Assembly: GCA_022821965.1 (NCBI GenBank)
Contig: JAJECN010000040.1
Location: 235,166-299,165 of the forward strand
DNA length: 64,000 nucleotides
Source of the DNA: Candidatus Poribacteria bacterium
GTDB taxonomy: Bacteria > Poribacteria > WGA-4E > WGA-3G
Direction: 5' to 3'
The translations under genes were made by a program, and so were the position numbers. Positions 27,703-33,990 of the stretch are shown here, in pieces (the first letter of the stretch is position 1; each line of letters begins with the position of its first letter). Below the pieces are notes generated by a model. That model worked only from the letters and a program-made list of their open reading frames with translations. It did no database searches and was not told where the DNA came from.

Positions 27703-28032
27703 TCATTGTAACGGCGAATAATCGGTTGGCTCAATAATCTTTGAACTCGCCACGTTCACCAGCGGGCCACCGACTTCCGTCAGGCGTTTCGCTTCTTGCC
27801 ATTCAGGATCGGCAATGAACGCATCCCAGGCACGCTGATAGTGTCCCAGATCTTCAAACGCGAGCATGTAGATGAGTTCTGTCGTTGTCGCCTCGCCGAT
27901 GGCGGTTTCCCAAAACCCGATGACTTTCATACCGTGCTTTTCAAACAGTGGAACGGTGATATTGGCGAATCGGTCGTTCAGGTTTTTCATTTTCCCGGGC
28001 ACGACTTGATACGTTCGTAATTCATAAATCAT
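27703..28032 (-). CDS. NIPSNAP family protein
   Basis: A 109-residue alpha-beta barrel protein: it opens with MIYELRTYQVVPGKMKNL and has the GFWETAIGEATTTELIYMLAFEDL strand region (split here by family, not by frameshift). NIPSNAP proteins are dimeric ferredoxin-like folds of uncertain function, often in multiple copies in environmental bacteria. The start is ATG at 28032, right behind a CCGCAAGG leader element (AAGGAAAATTAAAAAC). Its stop lies 29 bases before the chosen start of the methylase gene, so the two may be co-transcribed, but a functional link is not implied. Confidence 0.85.
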   Translation of the reverse strand: MIYELRTYQVVPGKMKNLNDRFANITVPLFEKHGMKVIGFWETAIGEATTTELIYMLAFEDLGHYQRAWDAFIADPEWQEAKRLTEVGGPLVNVASSKIIEPTDYSPLQ

Positions 28033-28070
28033 GTTTTTAATTTTCCTTGCGGTTCGTTCAGGCGGGTTTT
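28033..28070 (-). promoter_or_regulatory. CCGCAAGG leader element before NIPSNAP gene
   Basis: Minus strand: AAACCCGCCTGAACGAACCG then CAAGGAAAATTAAAAAC and ATG. It matches the modC leader (38207-38244) through the AAACCCGCCT block. AAGGA is the likely ribosome binding site. Confidence 0.75.
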
Positions 28071-28156
28071 ACGAAGGACGTTCCTCTCCGTCCATTCGGT
28101 TTCCCTGCGCGTTGCTTGGGCTTACGCGCTTTTCTTAAAGAATTCAAACACTTCCC

Positions 28157-28175
28157 TAATTTTCCTTGCGGTTTT
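28157..28175 (-). repeat. CCGCAAGG core, orphan copy
   Basis: Minus strand AAAACCGCAAGGAAAATTAG. It lies about 90 bases upstream of the NIPSNAP leader and has no start codon behind it. It abuts heptamer element 5. Confidence 0.6.
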
Positions 28176-28178
28176 AAT

Positions 28179-28259
28179 AGTTGTCGGTTATCGGTTTTCG
28201 GTTTTCAGTTAAGAGGTTTCGTTTAGCAACACCCTCTTGTAACTGACGACTGATAACCA
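28179..28259. repeat. heptamer-repeat intergenic element, copy 5
   Basis: Left arm GTTGTCGGTTATCGGTTTTC continuing to AAGAGG (28217). Right arm CCTCTTGTAACTGACGACTG then ATAACC (to 28259). The arms pair through AAGAGG/CCTCTT and the heptamers. It lies between the RraA and NIPSNAP genes. Confidence 0.75.
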
Positions 28260-28328
28260 TTCATCTAACAACCATTTTTTAATTTTCTTTCTTGGACGAG
28301 ACCACCGGGCATCGGCTCAACCTATTCA

Positions 28329-28961
28329 TCAAAGGATTCCGTATTTGTCATATACCTCGCGCAGCGTCGCGCCAGCACGGAGTGCATCGCGAGTCAGGTT
28401 TTCACCACTGACCTTTTCCACTGCAGCCGCAATTACCTCTGTTTCCACCGCTTGTGGAATAACAACGATACCGTCCGCATCGCCGAATACGATATCGCCG
28501 GGGTTGACTGTGACACCACCACATTCAATCGGAACGTTATACGCGACCACATCACCGCGCCCGCTGGAGTCAACAGGCGACAACCCAGTTGTGAACACAG
28601 GAAACCCCATCGCTAAGATCTGGCGGGCATCTCGGATAAACCCATCAACGATAGCGCCACGCGCGCCACGCGCACGCGCAGCCGTTGAGAGAAGTTCTCC
28701 CCAAATACAGTTACGGGTACTCTGGTTCGTCGAACAGACAAACACATCGTCCTGTTTGAGGCTATCCACCGCTGCAATCTCCTGCTGATACGGTTCGTCT
28801 GGAATTTCGTAGACATCCACACACAGCACCGGCATCGCTCGCCCTACGACGACGGTCTCCGGGTGAAGGGGGCGGATGGTATGTCGCAGTGCCTGCTCGC
28901 GGTAACCAGCCGCGTCAAGTGCATCCGAAATCACAGCGGCGTATAACTGGTCTTCCATCAT
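28329..28961 (-). CDS. RraA family protein (HMG/oxaloacetate aldolase-like)
   Basis: About 210 residues. The RraA fold is marked by AVISDALDAAGYREQ near the N-terminus, the central GARGAIVDGFIRD (family motif G-x-x-G-x-V-x-D-G-x-x-R-D), and FGDADGIVVIP. Members act as RNase E inhibitors, or more often in such genomes as metal-dependent 4-hydroxy-4-methyl-2-oxoglutarate aldolase/oxaloacetate decarboxylases; the motif suits the aldolase type. The start is uncertain: ATG at 28961 is taken, TTG at 28970 is possible. The in-frame sequence upstream, without a start, spells TEPQGKIKK from the leader repeat (28991-29068). No adjacent pathway genes fix its substrate. Confidence 0.8.
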   Translation of the reverse strand: MMEDQLYAAVISDALDAAGYREQALRHTIRPLHPETVVVGRAMPVLCVDVYEIPDEPYQQEIAAVDSLKQDDVFVCSTNQSTRNCIWGELLSTAARARGARGAIVDGFIRDARQILAMGFPVFTTGLSPVDSSGRGDVVAYNVPIECGGVTVNPGDIVFGDADGIVVIPQAVETEVIAAAVEKVSGENLTRDALRAGATLREVYDKYGIL

Positions 28962-28990
28962 ATCAAACAATTCTGTGTCGTTATCCCACT

Positions 28991-29068
28991 TTTTAATTTT
29001 CCCTTGCGGTTCGGTAAGGCAAGTCTAAATCTTAGCGTGCCTCTCCGTATATCCGCCCTCCACTTCGT
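28991..29068 (-). repeat. leader element upstream of RraA gene, long copy
   Basis: Minus strand: AACGAAGTGGAGGGCGGATA then TACGGAGAGG, a variable middle, and TTACCGAACCGCAAGGGAAA with an ATTAAAAA tail. Both the 5' block (GAAGTGGA-GGCGGAT-TACGGAGA) and the 3' core are shared with 31165-31252, showing the full element is about 80-90 bases. Here the RraA start lies some 25-30 bases beyond the A-tail. Confidence 0.7.
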
Positions 29069-29100
29069 TATGGGCTGCTGAGATCCATCGAAAGTCTGCG

Positions 29101-29154
29101 CGTAATGAAATTATGCCTTAAATGGCATAATTTGTCTTTGCTTTACATTTGGAG
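29101..29154. repeat. 54-base inverted repeat, left copy
   Basis: An exact reverse complement of 30706-30759. It contains its own hairpin: AAATTATGCC and GGCATAATTT around TTAAAT. The two copies bracket purE and the metallo-hydrolase gene. Confidence 0.85.
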
Positions 29155-29175
29155 TGCAGTCCAGGGGTTCATACA

Positions 29176-29703
29176 TTAATAATTCTCGTAGCCGACTTCT
29201 TGGAGACGTTCTGCTTTCTCCGCGACACCATCACTTAATTTCGTTTTATACGCTAACAGTTTTGCTTCCAGTTCTGGGACTTGGAGGGATAGGATTTGGA
29301 CAGCGAATAGTCCTGCGTTCCTCGCACCACCGGAACCGATTGCCATTGTTCCGACAGGAATACCCGGCGGCATTTGGACTGTCGCATATAGCGCGTCAAC
29401 GCCGTTGAGCGGTCCGCCGTCAATCGGCACGCCGATGACTGGCAGCGTTGTATGTGCTGCGATCACACCAGCGAGATGCGCTGCACGTCCGGCACCGGCA
29501 ATGATGACCTTTCCACCTTCCTCTTTAATCTTTTCTGTCCACGCCATTGTCCGTTCCGGCGAGCGGTGCGCGGAGGAGATCGTTATCTCGAATGGAACCT
29601 CGAACTCTTCTAAAACCTTTGCGGCTTCTGCCATTTTCTCCAAGTCGGAGTCACTTCCCATGACAATGCCGACGAGCGGAGTTTTTTGTTCTTGGAGAGA
29701 CAT
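29176..29703 (-). CDS. purE: N5-carboxyaminoimidazole ribonucleotide mutase
   Basis: Purine biosynthesis enzyme converting N5-CAIR to CAIR. At 175 residues it has the class I PurE length. Signature segments: GIVMGSDSDLEKM near the N-terminus, ISSAHRSPERT with the catalytic His, GAGRAAHLAGVIAAHT, PVIGVPIDGGPLNGVDAL, and MPPGIPVGTMAIG. Residues after IG (SGGARNAGLFAVQIL) are normal. Start ATG at 29703 has AGAGG upstream. No purK is next to it, so the gene is isolated from other purine genes. A heptamer element lies upstream, and one copy of a 54-base inverted repeat lies just past its stop. Confidence 0.96.
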   Translation of the reverse strand: MSLQEQKTPLVGIVMGSDSDLEKMAEAAKVLEEFEVPFEITISSAHRSPERTMAWTEKIKEEGGKVIIAGAGRAAHLAGVIAAHTTLPVIGVPIDGGPLNGVDALYATVQMPPGIPVGTMAIGSGGARNAGLFAVQILSLQVPELEAKLLAYKTKLSDGVAEKAERLQEVGYENY

Positions 29704-29730
29704 ATATGTATCTGTACCTCTTGGTTTTAA

Positions 29731-29829
29731 TGGCTATCGGCTATCGGCTTTCAGCGGTCAGTAAAGAGATATTGATTTAATCAAAAACCTTTTAACTGAC
29801 GGCTGATAATTGACAGCCGACGGCTAACG
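29731..29829. repeat. heptamer-repeat intergenic element, copy 6
   Basis: Left arm GGCTATCGGCTATCGGCTTT to 29768. Right arm TTTTAACTGACGGCTGATAA and GACAGCCGACGGCTAACG to 29829. The consensus heptamer is shifted to GGCTATC in this copy. It overlaps the stop codon of the metallo-hydrolase gene and ends about 30 bases from the purE start. Confidence 0.72.
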
Positions 29830-30615
29830 ATAAATAATATGTGAATTTCTTTCAATAATAAGGGGTTCGGTACCGCCTGCTGGAAACTGATCTGCCCACT
29901 CATTCGGATCGTAATCACGAGTGACGAAACAGGCACGGTGCACTGGCACTGCGTGCTGCAGTCCGATCCGCGTTGCCATTTTCACACATCCATCGTAAAA
30001 CGGAAACTCACCCTCGGTGGGATGATTTGTCAGGAAACCGACATCCGGTTTATGTGTCGCCACGGCTGAAATTAGTTCGTCATGCTCGGCGAAGTTGTTA
30101 ATCGGATCACCGCTGAAATAGAGGGTTACACCGTTGCTGACGATGACGTATCCCAAGTGCGTAACGTCGGGTGGTGCTATGTCAGCAGCGGCATCGCCTT
30201 CAGGGGGCTTCGCATAGACGGCGTGCACCGTAAGACCTTTGAGTGTGGTTGATTCTCCGGCGCGAATTTCTGAGATGTTCGCTGCCGCAACATCTGTCTC
30301 TGACGAGATTTGGCGGACACTCTCTTCGGGTCCAACAAACCGCGTCGCTGTGGAAGTTTCCCAGATGCGGCGGATGGATTCCGGACAGGTGTGATCACCG
30401 TGTGCATGTGTTAAGAGAACGAAATCGGTTGGAAGTGCCGATTCATCAAGCGGTGGCTCGGTATGAATAAAACGGTCCGCGGGACGTTCGCGCGGAAAAT
30501 AGGGGTCGATTTGGACAATAGTGCCAGCTGGATCTTTCAATGCGAAACTGCTCTGTTCAAACCAGTGAACAGCGACGGCACCTTCTGGTACTTTTAAGTC
30601 AACGAGTGGATGCAT
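29824..30615 (-). CDS. Metallo-beta-lactamase fold hydrolase (UlaG-like)
   Basis: A 263-residue protein. The zinc-binding motif LLTHAHGDHTCPES (H-x-H-x-D-H) identifies the fold; FSGDPIN supplies the bridging Asp, and HRACF a late His. The arrangement resembles the L-ascorbate-6-phosphate lactonase (UlaG) branch. The frame can be opened at TTG 30645, giving MTEPQGNLKN, but those codons are the leader repeat; ATG at 30615, nine bases behind AAGGAAAT, is the likely start. The substrate cannot be deduced. Neighbours purE and the VanZ-like gene do not form an obvious pathway with it. Confidence 0.85.
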   Translation of the reverse strand: MHPLVDLKVPEGAVAVHWFEQSSFALKDPAGTIVQIDPYFPRERPADRFIHTEPPLDESALPTDFVLLTHAHGDHTCPESIRRIWETSTATRFVGPEESVRQISSETDVAAANISEIRAGESTTLKGLTVHAVYAKPPEGDAAADIAPPDVTHLGYVIVSNGVTLYFSGDPINNFAEHDELISAVATHKPDVGFLTNHPTEGEFPFYDGCVKMATRIGLQHAVPVHRACFVTRDYDPNEWADQFPAGGTEPLIIERNSHIIYR

Positions 30616-30660
30616 ATTTTTTAAATTTCCTTGCGGTTCGGTCAAGTGAGATTCTTATTT
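30616..30660 (-). promoter_or_regulatory. CCGCAAGG leader element before metallo-hydrolase gene
   Basis: Minus strand: AATCTCACTTGACCGAACCG then CAAGGAAATTTAAAAAAT and ATG at 30615. AAGGA serves as the ribosome binding site. The element also holds an in-frame TTG that would add MTEPQGNLKN to the protein. Confidence 0.75.
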
Positions 30661-30683
30661 CACGTTCCAAGGCGTAATATAGA

Positions 30684-30707
30684 AGAAACACCCAAGCAAA
30701 AACACCT
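30684..30707. repeat. AGAAACACCCAAGC block, second copy
   Basis: This block also occurs at 15268-15290. Here it joins directly to the 54-base inverted repeat. Confidence 0.5.
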
Positions 30708-30759
30708 CCAAATGTAAAGCAAAGACAAATTATGCCATTTAAGGCATAATTTCATTACG
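30706..30759. repeat. 54-base inverted repeat, right copy
   Basis: An exact inverted match to 29101-29154 with no mismatch over 54 bases; identity stops abruptly on both sides. The inner hairpin is the same (AAATTATGCC/GGCATAATTT). Confidence 0.85.
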
Positions 30760-30777
30760 GACTACGGCTTTTGGGTG

Positions 30778-31212
30778 CTAACTTTCATCAGAAACCCGAT
30801 TTTTAAAAACCTTTTTTCTATAATAGAGATAGACCGCCAGCACTCCTGCGATTGATCCCAGCACATCTGCGACCCAGTCTGCGAAGGTTGCGAATCTGCC
30901 GGGGACGAATGTCTGATGCCATTCATCGCTTGCACCATAGAGAATTGAGAGCACTGCTGCCGCGTGCCATGCGAACCGTGATGGTATTACTGAAGGACTT
31001 GCCTTCACAAACGCTCGTGTTAGCAATCCGCCGAGTATGGCATATTCGATAAAATGATAGAGTTTGTCAATCGTCAGCCACTCAAATTCCGGCATCGGAA
31101 GCGGTGGTTGCTTCATAGACGAGATAGCGAAAATGAGTGCCATGTACAGAAACGGCGGTCCCCAATTTTTTAATTTTCCTTGCGGTTCGGTGAGATTCGT
31201 CTCGGATTTCAC
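30778..31212 (-). CDS. VanZ-like membrane protein
   Basis: A small membrane protein with about four helices (PPFLYMALIFAIS; YHFIEYAILGGLLTRAF; FAWHAAAVLSILYGASDE; WVADVLGSIAGVLAVYLYY). The motifs LYHFIEYAILG and ASDEWHQTFVPGR are typical of the VanZ family, named for a teicoplanin-resistance protein of unclear mechanism. The start is a puzzle: ATG at 31143 would cut away half of helix 1. GTG at 31212 has GGAG six bases upstream and is preferred; GTG at 31239 is also open. With either GTG the leader repeat is translated, giving TEPQGKLKN in front of the first helix. Function unknown. Confidence 0.75.
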   Translation of the reverse strand: MKSETNLTEPQGKLKNWGPPFLYMALIFAISSMKQPPLPMPEFEWLTIDKLYHFIEYAILGGLLTRAFVKASPSVIPSRFAWHAAAVLSILYGASDEWHQTFVPGRFATFADWVADVLGSIAGVLAVYLYYRKKVFKNRVSDES

Positions 31213-31252
31213 GCTCGTCTCCGTAGATCCGCCTTCCACTTCGTTTCAGGCT
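31165..31252 (-). repeat. leader element, translated copy in VanZ gene
   Basis: Minus strand: AACGAAGTGGAAGGCGGATC then TACGGAGA, GTGAAATCC and CTCACCGAACCGCAAGGAAA with ATTAAAAA. Here no start codon follows the A-tail in frame. The VanZ frame instead runs through the element. Confidence 0.7.
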
Positions 31253-31293
31253 TCGCGTTTTGTCTAATTTTTCGTGAATATTTGCCTGAATGG

Positions 31294-33261
31294 TTATCTG
31301 TCTAGGGCGTTGAGGATCGCGTCTACGTCGTAGACACAGCCGCCCCATGTGCCGCCGCCGACAGATTGCAACGCTGCCCAGAGTCGTGTGTCGTCCGGTA
31401 ACGCCTCGTCCGACGAGAGATCGGGTCGTGCTTGACGTTTCGCCAACACGCGTTCACCCGCTGCTGCACCAAAATTTTCGTTTCCATGCCCGACCAAATC
31501 AATGCTCCCTACCAGTTGCCGGGTATCAATCTCAATCTGAATTATATCGCCATCAAGTACCTTCCCGATGGGACCGTCCGCGAGTGCCTCCGGTCCGACG
31601 TGTCCAATACAGGCTCCGGTGGATACTCCAGAGAACCGCGCGTCCGTAATCAAGGCGATATTTTTTCCGAACGAGAGGTGTTTGAGTGCTGAAGTCACCT
31701 GGTAGACTTCCTCCATGCCTGTGCCTTTTGGACCGCGACAACACAATACGATGATGTCGCCGGGTTGGATGCTGTCCTCGGTTTGTCCTTTGAGGGTCTG
31801 GATTGCCTCGGATTCTCGAACAAAGACACGCGCAGGTCCCGTCATCCGATAAACGCCGTCTGCATCAACGACACTTGGATCAATGGCGGTGCTTTTAATG
31901 ACGGATCCCTCTGGTGCGAGGTTACCGCGTGGGAAGGTAACAGTGCTTGTCAGTCCGGCAGCCCGTGCAGCATCCGGATTCAGAATTACTTCATCAGGGG
32001 CAATGTTATCTTTATCCTCCAATGTTTGGCGGACGCGTTCGCGCCGTTCAGAAGTTGCCCACCAATCAAGGTTGCTGCCGAGAGTTTCGCCTGTCGCTGT
32101 TAGCACGTCTTCATTGAGACATCCCAATTCACGTAGATGGAGCATCACCTCGGGGACACCACCAGCGAGAAAAACTCTCACGGTCGGATGACCAACAGGT
32201 CCATTCGGTAGGACATCGACGAGACGTGGGACGCTCTGATTGATTTCTGTCCAGTTGTCTACTGTGGGACGGTCGAGTCCAGCGGCATGTGCAATTGCGG
32301 GAATATGCAACAAGAGGTTCGTCGAACCGCCAAATGCTGCGTGCACGACCATAGCGTTCCGAATAGCCTCTGGCGTAACAATATCGTTCATCGTCAACCC
32401 TTTTGCAGCGAGATTCACAACAGCACGTGCCGAACGCAAGCCCATATCCGACCAAATATTCTGACCAGAGGGTGCTAACGCTGTATGTGTCAGGCTCATC
32501 CCCAATGCTTCACCGACGACCTGTGAAGTCGCTGCGGTTCCCAAGAATTGACAGCCACCGCCGGGCGTTGCACAGGCACGGCATCCCATATCCGCAGCGT
32601 CTTGCAGACTAATCTCACCGTGTGCGAAACGTGCGCCAATCGTCTGGATTTTGCCAGCGTCTTCACCTGTCGTAGGTGGCAATGTCACGCCACCCGGAAC
32701 GAGGACAGCCGGTAAATCTCGCATTGCGGCGAGTGCCATCATCATTGCGGGCAAGCCTTTATCACAGGTAGCAACACCGACAACACCTTTTCGCGTCGGT
32801 AGTGAACGGATGAGTCGACGTAAAACCTGTGCTGCGTCGTTGCGATAGGCGAGACTGTCCATCATGCCGACGGTGCCTTGGGTGCGTCCGTCACACGGAT
32901 CCGAACAATAACCAGCAAACGGAATCGTCGCGAGTTCTTTCAGTTCATGCGCGACTGCCTGCATGAGAAGCCCGACTTCCCAATGCCCAGTATGATACCC
33001 AAGTGCGATCGGACTGCCATCGGGAGCGCGGATCCCGCCTTGTGTGCTGAGGATCAAGAATTCCTCTCGTCTCAGTTCTGTCGGTGCCCAGCCCATGGCA
33101 GCGTTGTGGGTCAAGCCAAATACATCTCCACTCGGTCGATTGAGGAGCATTTCTGCCGTGAGTGGTAGACTGCCTTCGGGACCAGCAGCGTGTGTTTGGA
33201 TATCATAAATCTCGCTATCACCAGTTTCTAAAATGTCTGTGTAGTTAATCGGTTTTGCCAT
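31294..33261 (-). CDS. yjhG: YjhG/YagF-type D-xylonate dehydratase (IlvD/Edd family)
   Basis: A 655-residue protein, the length of Escherichia coli YjhG and colinear with it in remembered sequence. Fe-S ligand cysteines lie in [22 protein letters not shown] and [14 protein letters not shown]. Other family blocks are [54 protein letters not shown], and [20 protein letters not shown] (split by family variation). The enzyme dehydrates a sugar acid, D-xylonate in the named homologues, to the 2-keto-3-deoxy acid. No aldolase or xylose dehydrogenase is adjacent. Start ATG at 33261 has no Shine-Dalgarno; a heptamer element fills its leader. Confidence 0.92.
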   Translation of the reverse strand: MAKPINYTDILETGDSEIYDIQTHAAGPEGSLPLTAEMLLNRPSGDVFGLTHNAAMGWAPTELRREEFLILSTQGGIRAPDGSPIALGYHTGHWEVGLLMQAVAHELKELATIPFAGYCSDPCDGRTQGTVGMMDSLAYRNDAAQVLRRLIRSLPTRKGVVGVATCDKGLPAMMMALAAMRDLPAVLVPGGVTLPPTTGEDAGKIQTIGARFAHGEISLQDAADMGCRACATPGGGCQFLGTAATSQVVGEALGMSLTHTALAPSGQNIWSDMGLRSARAVVNLAAKGLTMNDIVTPEAIRNAMVVHAAFGGSTNLLLHIPAIAHAAGLDRPTVDNWTEINQSVPRLVDVLPNGPVGHPTVRVFLAGGVPEVMLHLRELGCLNEDVLTATGETLGSNLDWWATSERRERVRQTLEDKDNIAPDEVILNPDAARAAGLTSTVTFPRGNLAPEGSVIKSTAIDPSVVDADGVYRMTGPARVFVRESEAIQTLKGQTEDSIQPGDIIVLCCRGPKGTGMEEVYQVTSALKHLSFGKNIALITDARFSGVSTGACIGHVGPEALADGPIGKVLDGDIIQIEIDTRQLVGSIDLVGHGNENFGAAAGERVLAKRQARPDLSSDEALPDDTRLWAALQSVGGGTWGGCVYDVDAILNALDR

Positions 33262-33265
33262 TATT

Positions 33266-33383
33266 CGTTTTCAGTTATCGGTCATCAGTTATCAGTTTTG
33301 GGTTCTGATATAAGTTAAACCTCTTTGAATCTTCACAACACCTCTGAAGTGTAAAAAGGTTGAAAACTGAAGACTGACAACTA
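33266..33383. repeat. heptamer-repeat intergenic element, copy 7
   Basis: Left arm TTTTCAGTTATCGGTCATCA continuing with GTTATCAGTTTTGGGTTCTG (to about 33308). Right arm TTGAAAACTGAAGACTGACA (33360 onward). It sits 4 bases upstream of the yjhG ATG on the minus strand. An inner CACCTCTGAAGTGT hairpin is also present. Confidence 0.75.
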
Positions 33384-33389
33384 TTCCTC

Positions 33390-33959
33390 CTATTCAAACA
33401 ATTGCGCGACTGAGCACGTAAACCCCTCAACAACATCCTCACCTGTCAATGTGTCTTCAAAGGTAAGCAGCGTGAAATCCGTTTCAGAACGATAGATCAT
33501 GACGGTCTTTGCAACCGGCTCAATAACCCATACAAGCTTTGTTCCAGATTTCAGATAAGCTAACGCCTTTTCGGTGACATCATACTGTTTATCTGTCGGT
33601 GAGACTATCTCAATAGCGAGATCAGGAGCAACAGGCATTCCTTTATACTTATCATCTGACAACCGCTCTGTCGAGACAAAAGCAATATCAGGTTTTACTA
33701 CCCGATCACTTAATTGAAATGTCGTTTCTGCAATATATAAACGCCCTAAGTTATTTTCCCGAACGTGTGATGCTAAAAGAAAATGGATGTTAGATCCTAT
33801 TTCACCATGGACAATTGCCGCAGCTGCCATCGGCACTAATTCTCCTTTTACATATTCATAACCTTCAAAGTCGTTTTCAAGAAATTCTTCCAGCGTTATA
33901 GAGTTTCCGTGTACAGTGCTGTCTTGAATCGAATCAGTATTCGTATATGAATTAAGCAT
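33390..33959 (-). CDS. Uma2 family endonuclease-like protein
   Basis: A 189-residue Uma2 (DUF820) protein with a PD-(D/E)XK nuclease fold. The motifs are VKGELVPMA, VVKPDIAFVS (catalytic Asp), and APDLAIEIVSPTDKQYDVTEKALAYLKSG (E-I-x-S-P-x-x, then Lys). These proteins are abundant in cyanobacteria and other environmental bacteria and are often linked to mobile DNA, but their target is not known. Start ATG at 33959 follows GGGAGGTGAAAACCG, a clear ribosome binding site. The downstream neighbour is yjhG; no link is inferred. Confidence 0.85.
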   Translation of the reverse strand: MLNSYTNTDSIQDSTVHGNSITLEEFLENDFEGYEYVKGELVPMAAAAIVHGEIGSNIHFLLASHVRENNLGRLYIAETTFQLSDRVVKPDIAFVSTERLSDDKYKGMPVAPDLAIEIVSPTDKQYDVTEKALAYLKSGTKLVWVIEPVAKTVMIYRSETDFTLLTFEDTLTGEDVVEGFTCSVAQLFE

Positions 33960-33990
33960 CGGTTTTCACCTCCCTGATAGCGTCTATTTC

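Noticed and set aside
23934..27734. Assigning the methylase to BREX as PglX
   Set aside because: The architecture is similar, but none of the other BREX genes (BrxA, BrxB, BrxC, PglZ, BrxL) is adjacent.
30616..30645. TTG start for the metallo-hydrolase giving MTEPQGNLKN
   Set aside because: Those codons are the leader repeat, which itself contains the ribosome binding site of the ATG at 30615.
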